64,000 bases of DNA, taken from NCBI GenBank assembly GCA_038363925.1, contig JAQQWL010000008.1, positions 496,001 through 560,000 of the forward strand, read 5' to 3'. Within the stretch, counting starts at the first letter, position 1. Each line of letters opens with the position of its first letter. A program made the position numbers and the translations under genes. This DNA is from Apiospora phragmitis (lineage: Eukaryota; Ascomycota; Sordariomycetes; Amphisphaeriales; Apiosporaceae). Below the pieces are notes generated by a model, which saw only the letters and a list, made by a program, of their open reading frames with translations, was not told where the DNA came from and did no database searches. Below, piece by piece: positions 46,753-58,350 of this stretch.

Positions 46753-48414
46753 TTACTGGCGAATGTTACCTTCTTCAGAAATCCTGCCGAAGGGGTCACG
46801 GAACTCCAGCAGATCCCGCTGCCCGTAGAACTCACCAGCAACCGTGAGGATCATATTGAGCGTAGTCCGGACGTTGGCCTTGGTCCTGGCAGCTTCTTCA
46901 TCTTCAACTTCCTCAGGGTCAATAAGGCTTTCTGCGAAGTCCGAAGTTTCCTCTGTGACTTCAGGCTCTGCGTGCTCCGAAGTTTCTTTATGGGGCTCAA
47001 GCTCTTCGGATTCGCCACTGTCTGCTGTTCCATCGAGACCGCCAAGTTGTGCTAGAAGTTTTGACTTGGCCATCTCTATGTCAGCTGTTGTCGATTCAAT
47101 CTTGGGCTGTGAAACGGCAGATACTTCCCCTTCGTCCATGTCCGAGTCATCTGGCATTTCAACGTCGGATGGAGATGTAGCATTATCGGCTCCACCTTCC
47201 GGTCGCTGTGGTGCTGCTTCCTCCTTAACCGGCGCAGGAGACGCAGGAGGGTTTGCAGTCTCGTCGTTTGCTTGGTTTTGGTTGTCTTGGTCCCTAGTCA
47301 CAGCACTATCCTGCGTGACTTGGTCATTTGGCGGGTTGTCCTCTCGGTCAGGTGCAGTGTCATCAATCGAAGCCGGTTCGCTTGACACATCGTCAACGTT
47401 TTCATCGACCTCGAGCTCCACTCCATCGCCTTCGTCACTGTCTTTGGTCCCACGGACGTCGTAATCTTGGTGCAATATTTCAGCTTCCGCCAAGCTTACC
47501 ATGAATAGGACTGCGCGTTTGCCCAATTCCCGTACCCAGCCAATTTCCTGGTAGTAAAGCTCGCCTTTGTCGGGGAGGCGTGCTAGCAAAGCCCATAGCC
47601 AACGACTAGTCCGTTCGTAAAGCTCCTGTCCTTTCCTAAAGAACTTCCCGGTGAGGATGATGCGCAGTAAACGAATCACGCCGTCCTTGTGCATTGAGGC
47701 TATTTGGGCAGGCAGCGGATCGGTATTCATTAGGCGACCAGCCCACTGTCTGAAGATGTCTGGTGATGCGCCGAAGTTGTCAACCTCTGTAGGGTTGTCC
47801 AAAGGCAAGGATGCGACAAGACTGTCTGGTGGGGTGGAATGTAGTATTTGGCGGAGATTCAGATACTGTTGTATCAGAGAGCCGTAGTATGCTTCATGAA
47901 TCTCGTCGATGTTGCTGTTGCGCGGGCAGCCAAGGCTGGCGTCGTCACTGTATTCCTCGTCGTAGTCTGCATCCGTAGCATCTACCGCTCCTGGGCCGTC
48001 TGCAGCAACTTCCTCGAGTTCCTCAGTTTCATCATAGTCCTCCTCGTCGTAATAATGTTCGGGCAAGGCCGTGTATGCTCCATCTTGGTAGAATCCTCTG
48101 AAATCGCCCTTGCCATCGGCGTAGATACTTCGGTCGACCGATTCATTGCTGGGCCCGATGGGCTTGGAGGCCACAAACAGGTTGGGGATGCCGTGGGCCT
48201 CTGTCCGGACAGACAGCAAGTATGCCAAAGCATCTGTCTCGTCTTCCCACTCCAAGTCATCGTCATTGGGTATGGTGGGATCGCGTAGGTCGCCAAAGGC
48301 CGTTCGTTGGCCGTAAGTTTGGTCGACTTGCGACGAGTGTTTGTTTGTGCTTTGTCGCTGTCGTTTCGACGTGGATCGTGATGAAACGTCCTCGGCCTGG
48401 CGTTTGGAGCTCAT
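46753..48414 (-). CDS. Gemin2/SIP1-family snRNP assembly protein
   Basis: Single exon, 553 aa, start ATG 48414 (MSSKRQAEDVSSRSTSKRQR, a nuclear-signal-like basic start). The Gemin2 (SIP1/Brr1) fold is seen at about residues 65-320: DDLEWEDETDALAYLLSVR near the start, then FRQWAGRLMNTDPLPAQIAS and YERTSRWLWALLARLPDKGE. WVRELGKRAVLFMVSLAE ends this part. Gemin2 helps load Sm proteins on snRNAs. A long acidic, disordered insert (residues about 330-500, Asp/Glu/Ser/Pro-rich) separates this from a C-terminal helix (TKANVRTTLNMILTVAGEFY, then LLEFRDPF) typical of the family end. The insert makes it about twice the size of human Gemin2. No frame damage. Confidence 0.8.
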   Translation of the reverse strand: MSSKRQAEDVSSRSTSKRQRQSTNKHSSQVDQTYGQRTAFGDLRDPTIPNDDDLEWEDETDALAYLLSVRTEAHGIPNLFVASKPIGPSNESVDRSIYADGKGDFRGFYQDGAYTALPEHYYDEEDYDETEELEEVAADGPGAVDATDADYDEEYSDDASLGCPRNSNIDEIHEAYYGSLIQQYLNLRQILHSTPPDSLVASLPLDNPTEVDNFGASPDIFRQWAGRLMNTDPLPAQIASMHKDGVIRLLRIILTGKFFRKGQELYERTSRWLWALLARLPDKGELYYQEIGWVRELGKRAVLFMVSLAEAEILHQDYDVRGTKDSDEGDGVELEVDENVDDVSSEPASIDDTAPDREDNPPNDQVTQDSAVTRDQDNQNQANDETANPPASPAPVKEEAAPQRPEGGADNATSPSDVEMPDDSDMDEGEVSAVSQPKIESTTADIEMAKSKLLAQLGGLDGTADSGESEELEPHKETSEHAEPEVTEETSDFAESLIDPEEVEDEEAARTKANVRTTLNMILTVAGEFYGQRDLLEFRDPFGRISEEGNIRQ

Positions 48415-49113
48415 ATTGATGCTGGCGCAACGGGTGATAATCCAATATGTGACGTGGCAGATTGGCTCTACATCTACGAGGTTATTTCGATTTCCAGATG
48501 CTGATGAAGGTAGGTTGCTTGGTTGTGCTTCAGGCAGTCACTGCGCTAAAACAGAAAACACCCGTAAATGATTTTGGTGGGTCTTGCTTGCATATGGCAT
48601 AGCAGCTGCTTCTAAGTCAATTAGAGGGAGATGCCGCAAGAAGCCAAACAACATTTGGTATGTGAAGCACAAACAGAATGCATGGTTACGTCTCCTGAGA
48701 ATTATACACACGTATCAAATCACAATGCCCTCGCAAATACAGGTGCAAGCTGATCCAACACTCTGTACTCTCAACCTTCAAGCAGATCAATCCTGGATTG
48801 TAAACTCTCTAGCTGCCGATTTCAACATTTCAATCCGTCAGCCGTGAGATTTGCCAAAATCAATCGATGAAAGCTAATGGACAAAAGACCAGCCAGGGCT
48901 GTTGCAATGGTTCATATTGATTCATTAAGCACTAACCTTCGCACAGCCCGGATGACTCACTAAGGAATTGTAGAGTCTACGCCCCGAACAGCAGGAACGT
49001 TCAAATACGTGGGTATGTATTTAGTGAAGGGTAAGAAAAAGCATACCCTACGATCTCTTCACTTGCCACTCATTTACTTTGACGACTGTGACGACTCCAC
49101 GACCATACATATC
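48415..49113. other. divergent upstream region of Gemin2 and RtcA genes
   Basis: 699 bp, no gene or repeat seen. Confidence 0.5.
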
Positions 49114-50581
49114 ATGAAGCCAAAGAAGCCCATCGAGCTCGATGGCCGCACCGGAGAAGGTGGGGGTCAATTGGTCCGCATCTCCGTCGCTCTAGCGGCC
49201 GTGACATCGCAGCCGATCCGCATCACGCACGTACGCGGCAACCGTTCCGGTGGCCGTGGAGGAGGTAAGTTGTTAGTAATAGCACAACGCCAACACCAAG
49301 CAAAACATGGCGGCCATCACCACCAATTTCTGGGGATGAAAAACAAGAACCGTAAAGAGTAACTAATACATTCTGACAGGACTCAAGTCGCAGCACGTAG
49401 CCAGCATAAAATGGCTCGCTGAAGCTACAGGCGCCGAGGTCGAGGGCCTATCAGTCGGCAGCCACACCCTAGAGTTCCGGCCCTCCCTGACACCACCCCA
49501 AGCGCTGGCGTCTGCGGAGCAGAGGAAACTGACCATCGACGCCGCTTCGCCCGCCGCCAGCACCATGCTCATATTCCAGGCAGTTCTGCCATATCTCCTG
49601 TTCGCGGCCGGCGGCGACGACGGGACGCCCATCGAGCTCGAGATCCAGGGCGGCACCAACGTCTCCCTCTCGCTCTCGTACGAGTACCTGGATCAGGTTC
49701 TGCTGCCCACGCTGGAGGCGCGGTTCGCGGGCGTGCGCGTCGAGCGCCGGCTGCTGCAGCGCAGCTGGAGCACGGGGTCGTCCGGCAAGGGTAGCGTCTG
49801 GTTCAGAATCCACCCCCTACCTCTGGGCCAGACCCTGAAGCTGAAAGAAAGGGAGGCCGAAGACATAACCTCGTCGACGGCTACTACCAAGGACGACGAC
49901 TTCCAGATCAAGCGGATCGACGCAAGCATACTGGCACCCACCCCGCTCCACTCGCCGCTCCAAGATGCTCTGGCCCAGGACCTTGACACTCTCTTCCCCG
50001 GCGCCGAGGTCCGCTTCAAGGTCGTTGAGGAGAGCGGACACGACGCGCGCATGTACGTGCTCCTGGTAGCGCACAACACCGCCGACGACAGCGACAGCAA
50101 CGCATCATCTTCGCCGTCCTCTCGTCGATGGGGCCGCGACTACATGTACGCCAGCAAACGTAAGAACAAAACCCCCACGACGCTAAGCAACGAGATCTCG
50201 CGCCACGTGTCGAAGCAGCTGTACGAGGAAGTGGAGCTGCGGCGCGGCGCCGTCGATGAGTACCTGCAGGACCAGCTCGTCATCTTCCAAGCGCTGGCCG
50301 AGGGCCGGACGAGTTTCCCGCGGGGCGACGGAGATGAGGAGAAGCCCGCTGCAAATTCTGCGAGAAGCTCTGTGGACGTGGACGGTGTCGATGCTGCTCT
50401 GCGGGATCTTGATCTGGAGGCAGAGAAGAGGTTGAAAAGGGACAAGACGACCGCAGAGCCATTCGGCGATGGTAGCATGCACACGAAAACGGCACGATGG
50501 GTGACGAGCGAGCTCCTGCCAGGCGTGAAGTGGTTCAACAGGGGAAGTGTTTGTGAAGGGGCTGGCCTATCTTTTCGCTGA
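49114..50581 (+). CDS. RTC1: RNA 3'-terminal phosphate cyclase (RtcA)
   Basis: Converts RNA 3'-phosphate to a 2',3'-cyclic phosphate using ATP. Exons are 49114-49264 and 49380-50581, giving 450 aa; the 115 bp intron interrupts [17 protein letters not shown]. The N-terminus has [20 protein letters not shown]. The adenylation site region is conserved at the end: [18 protein letters not shown] followed by the catalytic His in SMHTKTARW, 35 residues from the C-terminus. The His separates true cyclases from Rcl1 pre-rRNA endonucleases, which lack it (family knowledge). Low-complexity fungal inserts occur at about residues 205-225 and 375-405. It is convergent with the phosphodiesterase gene. The symbol is a suggestion only. 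Confidence 0.9.
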
Positions 50582-50909
50582 ATGGCGTATCAGAATCCTG
50601 ACGCTCTATCCCATATGTACTTTTATGATACCCACACTAGAGTTTTGTCTTTTGGGGGCCCAAGTTCATGCCTACAGGCCGGTTAGACTCAATTCAATGA
50701 ATTATTATGATCGAGACCAATGCCCCTGAAAAGGTGTAGTAGTTCTAATGAACACACAAACGCCGTGACGCCTTCCATGCCTCTCCGTGGCGGGTATCAG
50801 GGGCCAAATGCTATGCAAAAGCCCTTCCACCATGAAACAACTGAACGCAATGCATCGCTTTATGATAATACCAAAAAGAAAAGAAAAACTCTTTACTTCC
50901 AAAGGGTGC
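50582..50909. other. intergenic between convergent genes
   Basis: 328 bp of 3' flanks; nothing seen. Confidence 0.55.
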
Positions 50910-53407
50910 TCAGCTAGACCCCGATCCGCCGGTGACTTTACCCCAAACATGTCCGGCCTTATCTTTCAGCCAGTCCCACAGCTCCGTAGTACTCTTAAAG
51001 TGTTGTGTCTCCTCTTTATCCTCGTTCGGGTGAGGTCTCTCTGGGGGCCCTGTCTCGACCGGGTCAACCCCTAAGGGTTTTGAGGGGCTACCCACCACAG
51101 GCTCGACTCCTGAGCCCTTTGAAGAGCTAGCCTTCACAGGGTCTACACCAATCGGTTGTGTCGATGTTGGGTTCTGGGCCGTTGTAGTAGTAGTGACAGC
51201 ATTTCCGACCGATGAAGTGGCGGAGACTGATGTAGCTGCCGAGGCTGCTGCTGCCGGAGAAGAAGCGGTCGTCTCTGGATCCGCAAGCTCTTCGATGCCG
51301 GGCTCCGAGTCGTGAAGCCCAATAGGCTTGAGAGGTAAACGAATGGTCCCGTTGTTCGGCTTTGGTTCCATACCGACGGAATCACAAAGCATATTGTATA
51401 CTTCAATATTTTCTGGATGATTGATCAGCGGGGTTGTCTTTAGTATTGCGCATATGTGCTGATTGGAAGTAAGTAACTTACGAAATGCCTCGATTTTGCT
51501 ATTAGGTTGATGGGGGAAGGCTGGGCCGCGGGCAATGAAGATAGCTCGCATCAAGGGGTGCTCATGATCGTAACCATGCAAACCGTGCGGATCATATTCC
51601 AATCCCTTGGTTTTGGCATCCTGAATGTCGAACTCTTCCTTCTTCACGATAGCCCATCCTGCTTTGGGGATGATCCAGAGAGGGGCAATGCGATCGTTCT
51701 TTGAAAAATGGTAACGCTCGGGCATGTCCTTGTCCTTGAGGCGTACCTCATAGCTGGGGTTGTCTTTCAAATTGCCAAGCGCTTGCTCGTATAGCACTTG
51801 GAGGTCGGCCGGGTCCTTGGGCCGGATTCCAACCAAAGGCCAACCGTCGACGTGTGCCACCTTATCGAGGTCAACGACATCATCGATCTGTATCATGCGA
51901 GAGACATCGGTTGTGGCCATGCCGTGGTCCGAGACGATGATGACATTCACAATGTTCGTCAAATTTCGTTGCTCCAATCCATGGAATAGCTGATCGAGCA
52001 TTGTGTCCACATCCTTGATCGTAGAGCGGATCTCTGTGCTATTAGGGCCGTACCGGTGACCGTCAGCGTCGACGTTGGGGACATAGGCGGCAATCAATTG
52101 TGGCCTCATGTCGCTGATGTCGACCCCGGGATTCTCCATGCCGGGCATGTCCAGCAGCTCAAGAAGTCTGTCGACCTTCTTGGGCAACTTCTCTTTGCCC
52201 TTGTAGGGATCCAAGAAACTGGGCTCCATGTCCATGATATGGGCTTCGCTGCCAGGCCACATGTGGACGGCAGTGCGGATACCTTGAGTCTCGGCGGTCA
52301 CCCAAAAGGGTTCTCCGTCCCACCACTTCGATTGCATGCTTCTTGAGGGATCCGTATAATAGAATTCGGCCTGAAGGTCGGGGTCCCAGAAGGTATTTCC
52401 GACCACACCATGGCTTTCGGGGGTAAAGACCCGTAGCAAGAGTATAGTGATTCTGCGCCAGTTAGCTGCATTCCGGGAAGAGATCAGGAAAGTGATATTT
52501 GATGGCGGGAACTCACAGGAAACGTCACTGACGGAAACGAGGGTAACATGTACAAGGGAGAAACGCCCTCCTTGACGAAAGAATTGAGCCGGGGTGTCAG
52601 GCCACGCTGCAAGAAGTCCGCACGGAACCCGTCAAGACTGATGATGATCGTGGTCGGGGCAAACAGCGCAGTCCCGTTGCTGACGTACTTCTGGGTCTCT
52701 CGCTTCTTGTCTAGGGATATCTTCCATGCGAGAAGGACGACGAATGCGAAGCCGACGGCGATCAGCGTATACAGGAACAGCCACCTCTTCCATCGCCTCT
52801 TCTTGTCCGTCTTGGAATGCATGCTCAGGTGTCGGCGGTCGAGCTCATCACTTCCCTCTCGATCACTGCTATCACCTGTAGAGCTGCCCTCTTTCATGTC
52901 GCCCGACTCCATCTCGTACATCAGCTCAGCATCCTCGCCGTGCCGGGCGTCCTGCAGCAGCCGGTCCTTCTTCTCCTTCCGCCGCGACCGCCGCTTCTTC
53001 CTCCTCTCGCCGCCATCGTCGCCGACGACGAGGTTATCGGTCGAGCCGCCGGCGGCGGTGTCCAGGGGGCTGTTCGAGCGGCTCCTGCGCAGGATGCTGA
53101 GTGGGTTGGGGATGGCCAGGTTGCTGCCGCGTCGTAGGCGCTCGCGCTCTTCCTTCTTGGCCCGCGTGTCGGCGACAAGCCGGTCCATCTCCTCCTCCTC
53201 CATCAGCACCAGGCGGTCGCGCGCACGTAGCTCCTGGCTGTTTCGGGCGTGCGCCAGCACCTCGTCATCCTCGCTGTCGGTTTCCTGGTCGCTCCGGTTG
53301 CTATGCAGGGACGTGGCGTCGTCATCGTAAGCGACGGGCGACAGCAAGTAATTGCTCTCGCGCCGTTGGGGGCCGCCGATAATCTTTAGAGGCTGTGGCG
53401 ACGGCAT
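50910..53407 (-). CDS. type I phosphodiesterase / nucleotide pyrophosphatase, type II membrane protein (one apparent frameshift)
   Basis: Ecto-nucleotide pyrophosphatase/phosphodiesterase (NPP) family, hydrolysing extracellular nucleotides or related phosphodiesters. Exons on the minus strand are 53407-52517 and 52452-50910. A 220-residue basic/acidic cytosolic N-terminus is followed by one membrane segment (WLFLYTLIAVGFAFVVLLAW). Then comes the catalytic domain: TIIISLDGFRADFL, the nucleophile region PSFPSVTFP|NHYTLATGLYP interrupted by the intron, YVPNVDADGHRYGP, VIIVSDHGMA and HGLHGYDHEHPLM. The C-terminus has Ser/Thr/Ala-rich and GV(D/E)PV repeats. Just inside exon 2 the frame changes at a five-G run on the plus strand (52419-52423); with four, GLYPESHGVVG reads through and the protein is 810 aa. 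Confidence 0.9.
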
Positions 53408-54653
53408 ATTTGTATCGAATGTAGAACCCTCTGGAGTCGTTGGGGTTGATTCATAGCAGGCACATTAATTCAGGGTGGATGCTGAGCCGATGTCGTTGAG
53501 ATACGTATGATCCTGAATGGACCCTTAGCTAAGAGCAGGGGCATGGGGAAATAGCGACCGGGATCAGGGGTTTACTCCAGAAATAGCTCTATGCGCCCCC
53601 TTTAGCCTCTTTAGTTCAGCGCCCCAAAATCCCAACGGCAAGTACTGTACAACATAAAGGACCTTTGCTTCCTCAATAGGCCAGCACAGTATTTGATAGA
53701 TGATATCAATGTAGAATAGACCAAGAAGCATTTGCATGTATGATCATAGTCGTGGAAGTTCAATCAGAAGTCGGTTCCTGCCTTTATGCATATCATACGT
53801 GATGGAATAGGTGTTCGTTGTTGATATCATGCACATCGTGCCATCTAGCCATACAAACAGTTCTCAAAAGAGAGGATAAGCAGCTTCGCAAACAGACCAG
53901 ATCGAGTAAAGGTATGGGAATGGGTGGCTTGTGTTACTTTTAGCTAGAACTGTCTGCAACATGCAGCATCCGTCTAAATTGACAGTATCTAAAAGGCCAG
54001 CTGTACTGCACGACACAGCATGGAATTGCTACTCCAAGCCAAATTGGCTGCATAGCATGAACAGTGCATGACCAAGGGGAACGGGGGAGTCTCCCAAATT
54101 ACATCTGGTCACATATAACAGGAACACATGAGTCCGACTAAGTCGCACCTCAAGAGGTATGAAGGAATGCATATATGCAGGCAAGCCGACATTTATTGTT
54201 CTGACTGTATATCTTCATGACAGTCGTGGTTATTAAGGAGGCGAAAAGTATGAGGTCGGTCAAGAGCCGAAGGTTGAGGTTCTGCCTGCGAGCCCTCGTA
54301 AAGTATTATGTTGCTTAATGTCCCATCGTTTGTTTGACTCACGCTTCAATCATGCCCTCCAAGCCTTCGACCTCTAGCAATACATTCAGACAGCATGCCT
54401 ATCAAAAGGCGCATGATCTACATTAGTAGGCCAGAGCTACTCCCTGGGGCGTAGTCTTTGTCTTAGTTACCACTGCGGATCTCATTCGCGCCGGCAGGCT
54501 TCTCGATGGGTTTGTCTTGACCAAAGAGCGCTACATCGTAGACCACGCTGGATGGACAACGTACTTTCCATTTCCTGGGTATCCTGGGGACTCCCCATGG
54601 GCATAACCACATGGGGTTCTGCTGAGTTCCAGGGGGCTCGACTAACTTCATAG
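53408..54653. other. intergenic, no supported gene
   Basis: About 1.2 kb. A minus-strand segment 54651-54463 directly after the next gene's stop looks weakly coding (VVYDVALFGQDKPIEKPAGA) and might be a missed 3' exon of that gene. Otherwise nothing. Confidence 0.4.
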
Positions 54654-55406
54654 TTATGCTGGCTCCGTAACATGAATTTCATGTTGTATGGCGGAAACGG
54701 GTTCCGCATTTCCCTCGGCTTCTACTTTTTGTCTCCTCTCTTCACTCCAATCGACCATCTTCCGCAACATAACCATCCTCCTCTCGAACTCATCCACGAG
54801 AGTGGAATAGCTTTCGGTTTCCTTCTCCCTCTGCGAGCTTCCTATACTACTGCCGGAACCGGAACCCTGCCCGCTCCTATTGGAAAGCCTCAACTCGCTT
54901 TCGGTGCCGGCAGAGGCAGCCTCGATACCATCGATCCTGAGCATCAGCCTATCGGACTTTTGCGAGTTCTCGGCATGATCGCTTGGTTTGGCGCCCTCGG
55001 CTTCGGATGGTGGGGTTATCCGGCTTAATCGTGCGTCGACAACAGCCCAGGATGGCGAGAGGCTGGACGCCCAAGACACTTTGTAACCGCCATCGGCATC
55101 TGGCTCGACATCCAAGAGCACCGTCCGGCTGTGGGACTTGGGGTCCGATGTAGACTCGTCCACGTTTAGTCCGTGTTGCTGCGCGAGGGCTTGCGATAGA
55201 ATGTCGGGGTCGTCATCGTTGAAGATGTAATGGACGTGCGGATGGTGGGTTGTCCGCGTTGACGTGTTGGTTACGAGCGTGTAGATGGGCGCGAAAGGAG
55301 GGCTTTGCTGCTGTGCATCTTGTTCGTGCTCGGCAGCAGTAGGGATTCCTGGAGAGGAAGGCTGCAGTTCGTGGGTGGGCGAAGTCGCATGAGCGGGATC
55401 CGTCAT
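54654..55406 (-). CDS. hypothetical protein
   Basis: Family not recognised. Single ORF from ATG 55406 (MTDPAHATSPTHELQPSSPG), 250 aa. After a Pro/Gln-rich start there is a short folded-looking region: FAPIYTLVTNTSTRTTHHPH, then HYIFNDDDPDILSQALAQQ and VLLDVEPDADGGYKVSWASS. A Ser/Gly-rich linker follows, then a predicted amphipathic helix (LVDEFERRMVMLRKMVDWSE) near the end. The stop at 54656-54654 may not be the natural end, because coding-like sequence continues in other frames to 54463. No function can be given. Confidence 0.65.
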   Translation of the reverse strand: MTDPAHATSPTHELQPSSPGIPTAAEHEQDAQQQSPPFAPIYTLVTNTSTRTTHHPHVHYIFNDDDPDILSQALAQQHGLNVDESTSDPKSHSRTVLLDVEPDADGGYKVSWASSLSPSWAVVDARLSRITPPSEAEGAKPSDHAENSQKSDRLMLRIDGIEAASAGTESELRLSNRSGQGSGSGSSIGSSQREKETESYSTLVDEFERRMVMLRKMVDWSEERRQKVEAEGNAEPVSAIQHEIHVTEPA

Positions 55407-56694
55407 TTTGTCGATTTGTTGGGCGGCAGAATCAGAGGGGCAACGTGGATGTGGATGCGACGATTGGGCTGTTGGTGGTGATGGGGAGGAAGGCGGCAAG
55501 AGGGATGCTGGGCTGAGCAATGGTATTGGCGCATCATGACTTCAGCTCTAAGGTTTACATTTGGAAAGGAAGCTTGGGTCGGATGCGATGGGTCCAGATT
55601 CCAGACAAGTTGGCTGGCTGGTTGGATCGAATCGGACTGGAGGGAACAGAAAAGAAGGGACACGGAACGCGTGTGCCGTGCAATGCAAGTCAAACTTGAA
55701 GTAACGTATTGGAGCTGCAGTAGCTCGTTGTACAGCAGCAGACAGGCCAGAACGTGCTGTCTTGTCCGGGCTCTGCTTTTAGTGCCGTCATGAACTGCGG
55801 AGAAATCGGGTGGGTTCGTTAATTGAAGCAGGGCCGGAGCTTCTATCTTATCGCTCCGTGGGGTAAATACTACTACCTTAAAGGCCTGTCTTGTATTGAT
55901 GTGTAACTCCAGACCGCAGAACAGATCACCTGCCTGAGATATCCCGTGTCACTTCTTCCCTGAGATGGATAGGCATCAGATCTGGATTCTTGTGTGTCGG
56001 GATAGTGCAGCAACGCTACGCTTCCAATGCGTACTTAACTTTTACCAGCGAGAGAGGAACAGAACTGTGCCCCCTTTCATAGGCTAGCCCCTTCCATGTA
56101 TTCATAACTGACTTACACAACCGTTTGCTGTCCAACCAACTCGTAGAAGGCCGAGGTTTTCTCTCCAAGAGAACTTATATTTCGAACCGACCCAGTATGC
56201 CTATGCTGAGTGGCTACCTTCCATCCCCTATTATCTCGATGTGACACCGAAAGGACATAGTATAACGCCACAAATGCCCGATGTGGATTATTGCCTGTCT
56301 GTAGAGGCGAGATCATTTTAACTCGAATTAGGGGCTTCAAGAGCATCAAAGATACCATCTCATAGAGCTAGATCGAAACCCTTGCTTATCCGCTCACTCA
56401 ATGCGACTTCCGTCAGAAATGTCTAGCCCCGTACAGTAGGCAAGCAGGTCGCACTGAGCAACGAGCCATTTCCCCTGAGTAGAAAGAAGCAACTGTATAG
56501 ATACAGCTTGACTCCTTACAGGCTCTTGTAAGCTCTGATCATGGGGTGATAGAGTTTAGTAAGTAATCCAGACTAAGCATGGCCATCTCTCTACCCCCAG
56601 ACCATAGCATAAGCACAAGCAGCATCAGGCTCTGGCTGCCTGAACGCTTGCCTCCAAAGTCTCAAACGCATAGTGTAGTAGTCACAAGGGGGCT
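55407..56694. other. intergenic, no gene seen
   Basis: About 1.3 kb between the hypothetical gene start and the APC11 stop, both on the minus strand. No supported feature. Confidence 0.5.
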
Positions 56695-57217
56695 TCAGTT
56701 GTCAGCCATGACCATACCTCCCGGCTGCTGGCCTTCCTGAGGCTGTTGGTCATGCTGTTGTTCCTGCTGCGGGTCAAGATCTGGTCCCCATTCAAACTCT
56801 GAAATACGTGGTCAGCTACACTAGTACAGGGCAGACAGCATTAAGATACAATGACTCACTTTGCCTGCACATGGGACATTGGCCTTTGGACGATTCCTGC
56901 TTGATCCACTCCTGTATGCAGTGCTTTGAAGGGTCAGCTAGATTAATTTCCCGGGGCATGGTCCAGGACTGACCATATGAAAGTTGTGGCCGCATTTTCC
57001 AGATACTAGACGCCTATCAGAATTGATTGATCCATGATGCCGTAAACAAGGACTGCATGGGAGTCAGTGACTCACAGAGACTGCAGTCATCTCCAGGATA
57101 TTTGCATGTCGGACAAGTGCCATCGAAGTGGACTTGGCAGATGCCGCATACATCTTCTTCTGGCAAGTTCCAACGCCAGCTTGCTACTGCATTCCACTGC
57201 TTGATCTTGACCTTCAT
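56695..57217 (-). CDS. APC11: anaphase-promoting complex subunit 11 (RING-H2)
   Basis: Catalytic RING subunit of the APC/C ubiquitin ligase, driving mitotic exit by ubiquitinating cyclins and securin. Four exons on the minus strand: 57217-57076, 57005-56974, 56923-56860 and 56798-56695, 113 aa. Exon 2 is only 32 nt. The sequence starts MKVKIKQWNAVASWRWNLPE, the family hallmark. The RING-H2 residues follow: VCGICQVHFDGTCPTCKYPG, CSLLSGKCGHNFHMHCIQEW and GQCPMCRQKFEW. A Gln/Pro-rich tail of about 30 residues ends the protein. Intron phases are consistent throughout and no indel is needed. Confidence 0.95.
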
Positions 57218-58350
57218 GTTGACCAAGCAGGAGTTGTGGCCAGTAAAAGGAGTACCGGTAGGGGGTAATCTCAGTTGACAACAATTTGGTCAGATACAAC
57301 AATAACACTGTCTACACCACCAGGTAAGTATGTATCTTGTCCTTTCGAAGGTGCCCAGCGAGTTGATTGTTGGACAGGTACGGTTAGATGAAAAGTGAAC
57401 AATGATATCGGGCACAGCAGGCTTCAAGCACATGCCAGTTGCAGTGAAAGCGCGTCTGCATGAACTCCAGCTACTGGTCAATCTATTAACCTAAGGTTAG
57501 CAGGCTCCATCCACCATCGTCCAGGGAAGCACAATACGCTAGGCCAGAAGCGCTATAGCCCGGTCCCCAGCTCTGAGCTCCAGCTGCACGTTTGCAGCTC
57601 CGCTCGATGGGCCTTCCTATCAATCCTATCAATGCTGCTCCATGTTTGGATGTGCATGTGGTCAACAAAGAATTCCATGCTTATAGGAAACTGCGATTCT
57701 CAGGTAGGAAGCATGAGAGAAACAATTCCATATCTCCTCGTACATACCAGGTCCTATTTAATCATTCAATAGGAAAGATAAACATTGAACAGAGCGAAGA
57801 ACTGGTAGCATAGGTAGATAGATTCCTACGTCACTTTACTTGCACCAGCCCTTGTCGCAGTCCTCATCCCGACAAAGAATTACGCAAGTGATACAAATTC
57901 GTCCAATAGGTAGCGCCCCCGCAGCCGATAGCAACCCTCCAACCCTCCTACTCCAATTCATTTTTCAATTATTGACTGGGTAGCTCTCAACCTCCGGCTC
58001 AAGCTCAAGCTTTCCGTTGCTGCTCAATTCTACTCAGCGACTCTCAACAATCTAGCGCCTTTCATTTGCGACGAGATTCCCTCCATTGTATCGAGGCGCT
58101 TTCTCATTTGCCATCTGTGCAGAAAACTGTTCAGTCCACTGCTTGCGGTAATAGACTGCGACGGTAGGGTTTATTATCGACTTGAGTCTGCAGTTTCCGC
58201 CAGCTGATAGCAGTCACTGGTCGGAGGAAGCTACACAAAACCCGACTGCGATTCATTTGGTCAATTAACGGCCATGGCTACTGTCGCAATGTTCCGCTCG
58301 CCAGCTATGGCGCGGCATACAACCAAAATATTTGCGGGTCCAAGTTCACC
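57218..58350. other. intergenic, divergent upstream regions of APC11 and the rhodanese gene
   Basis: 1.1 kb. The 58274-58350 part holds an ATG in another frame that could encode a mitochondrial presequence for the rhodanese (see finding). No separate gene. Confidence 0.5.

Noticed and set aside
46844..47464. 206-codon Ser-rich plus-strand ORF
   Set aside because: Antisense shadow of the acidic insert of the Gemin2 gene.
52548..53330. 260-codon plus-strand ORF
   Set aside because: Antisense shadow of the charged N-terminal part of the phosphodiesterase.
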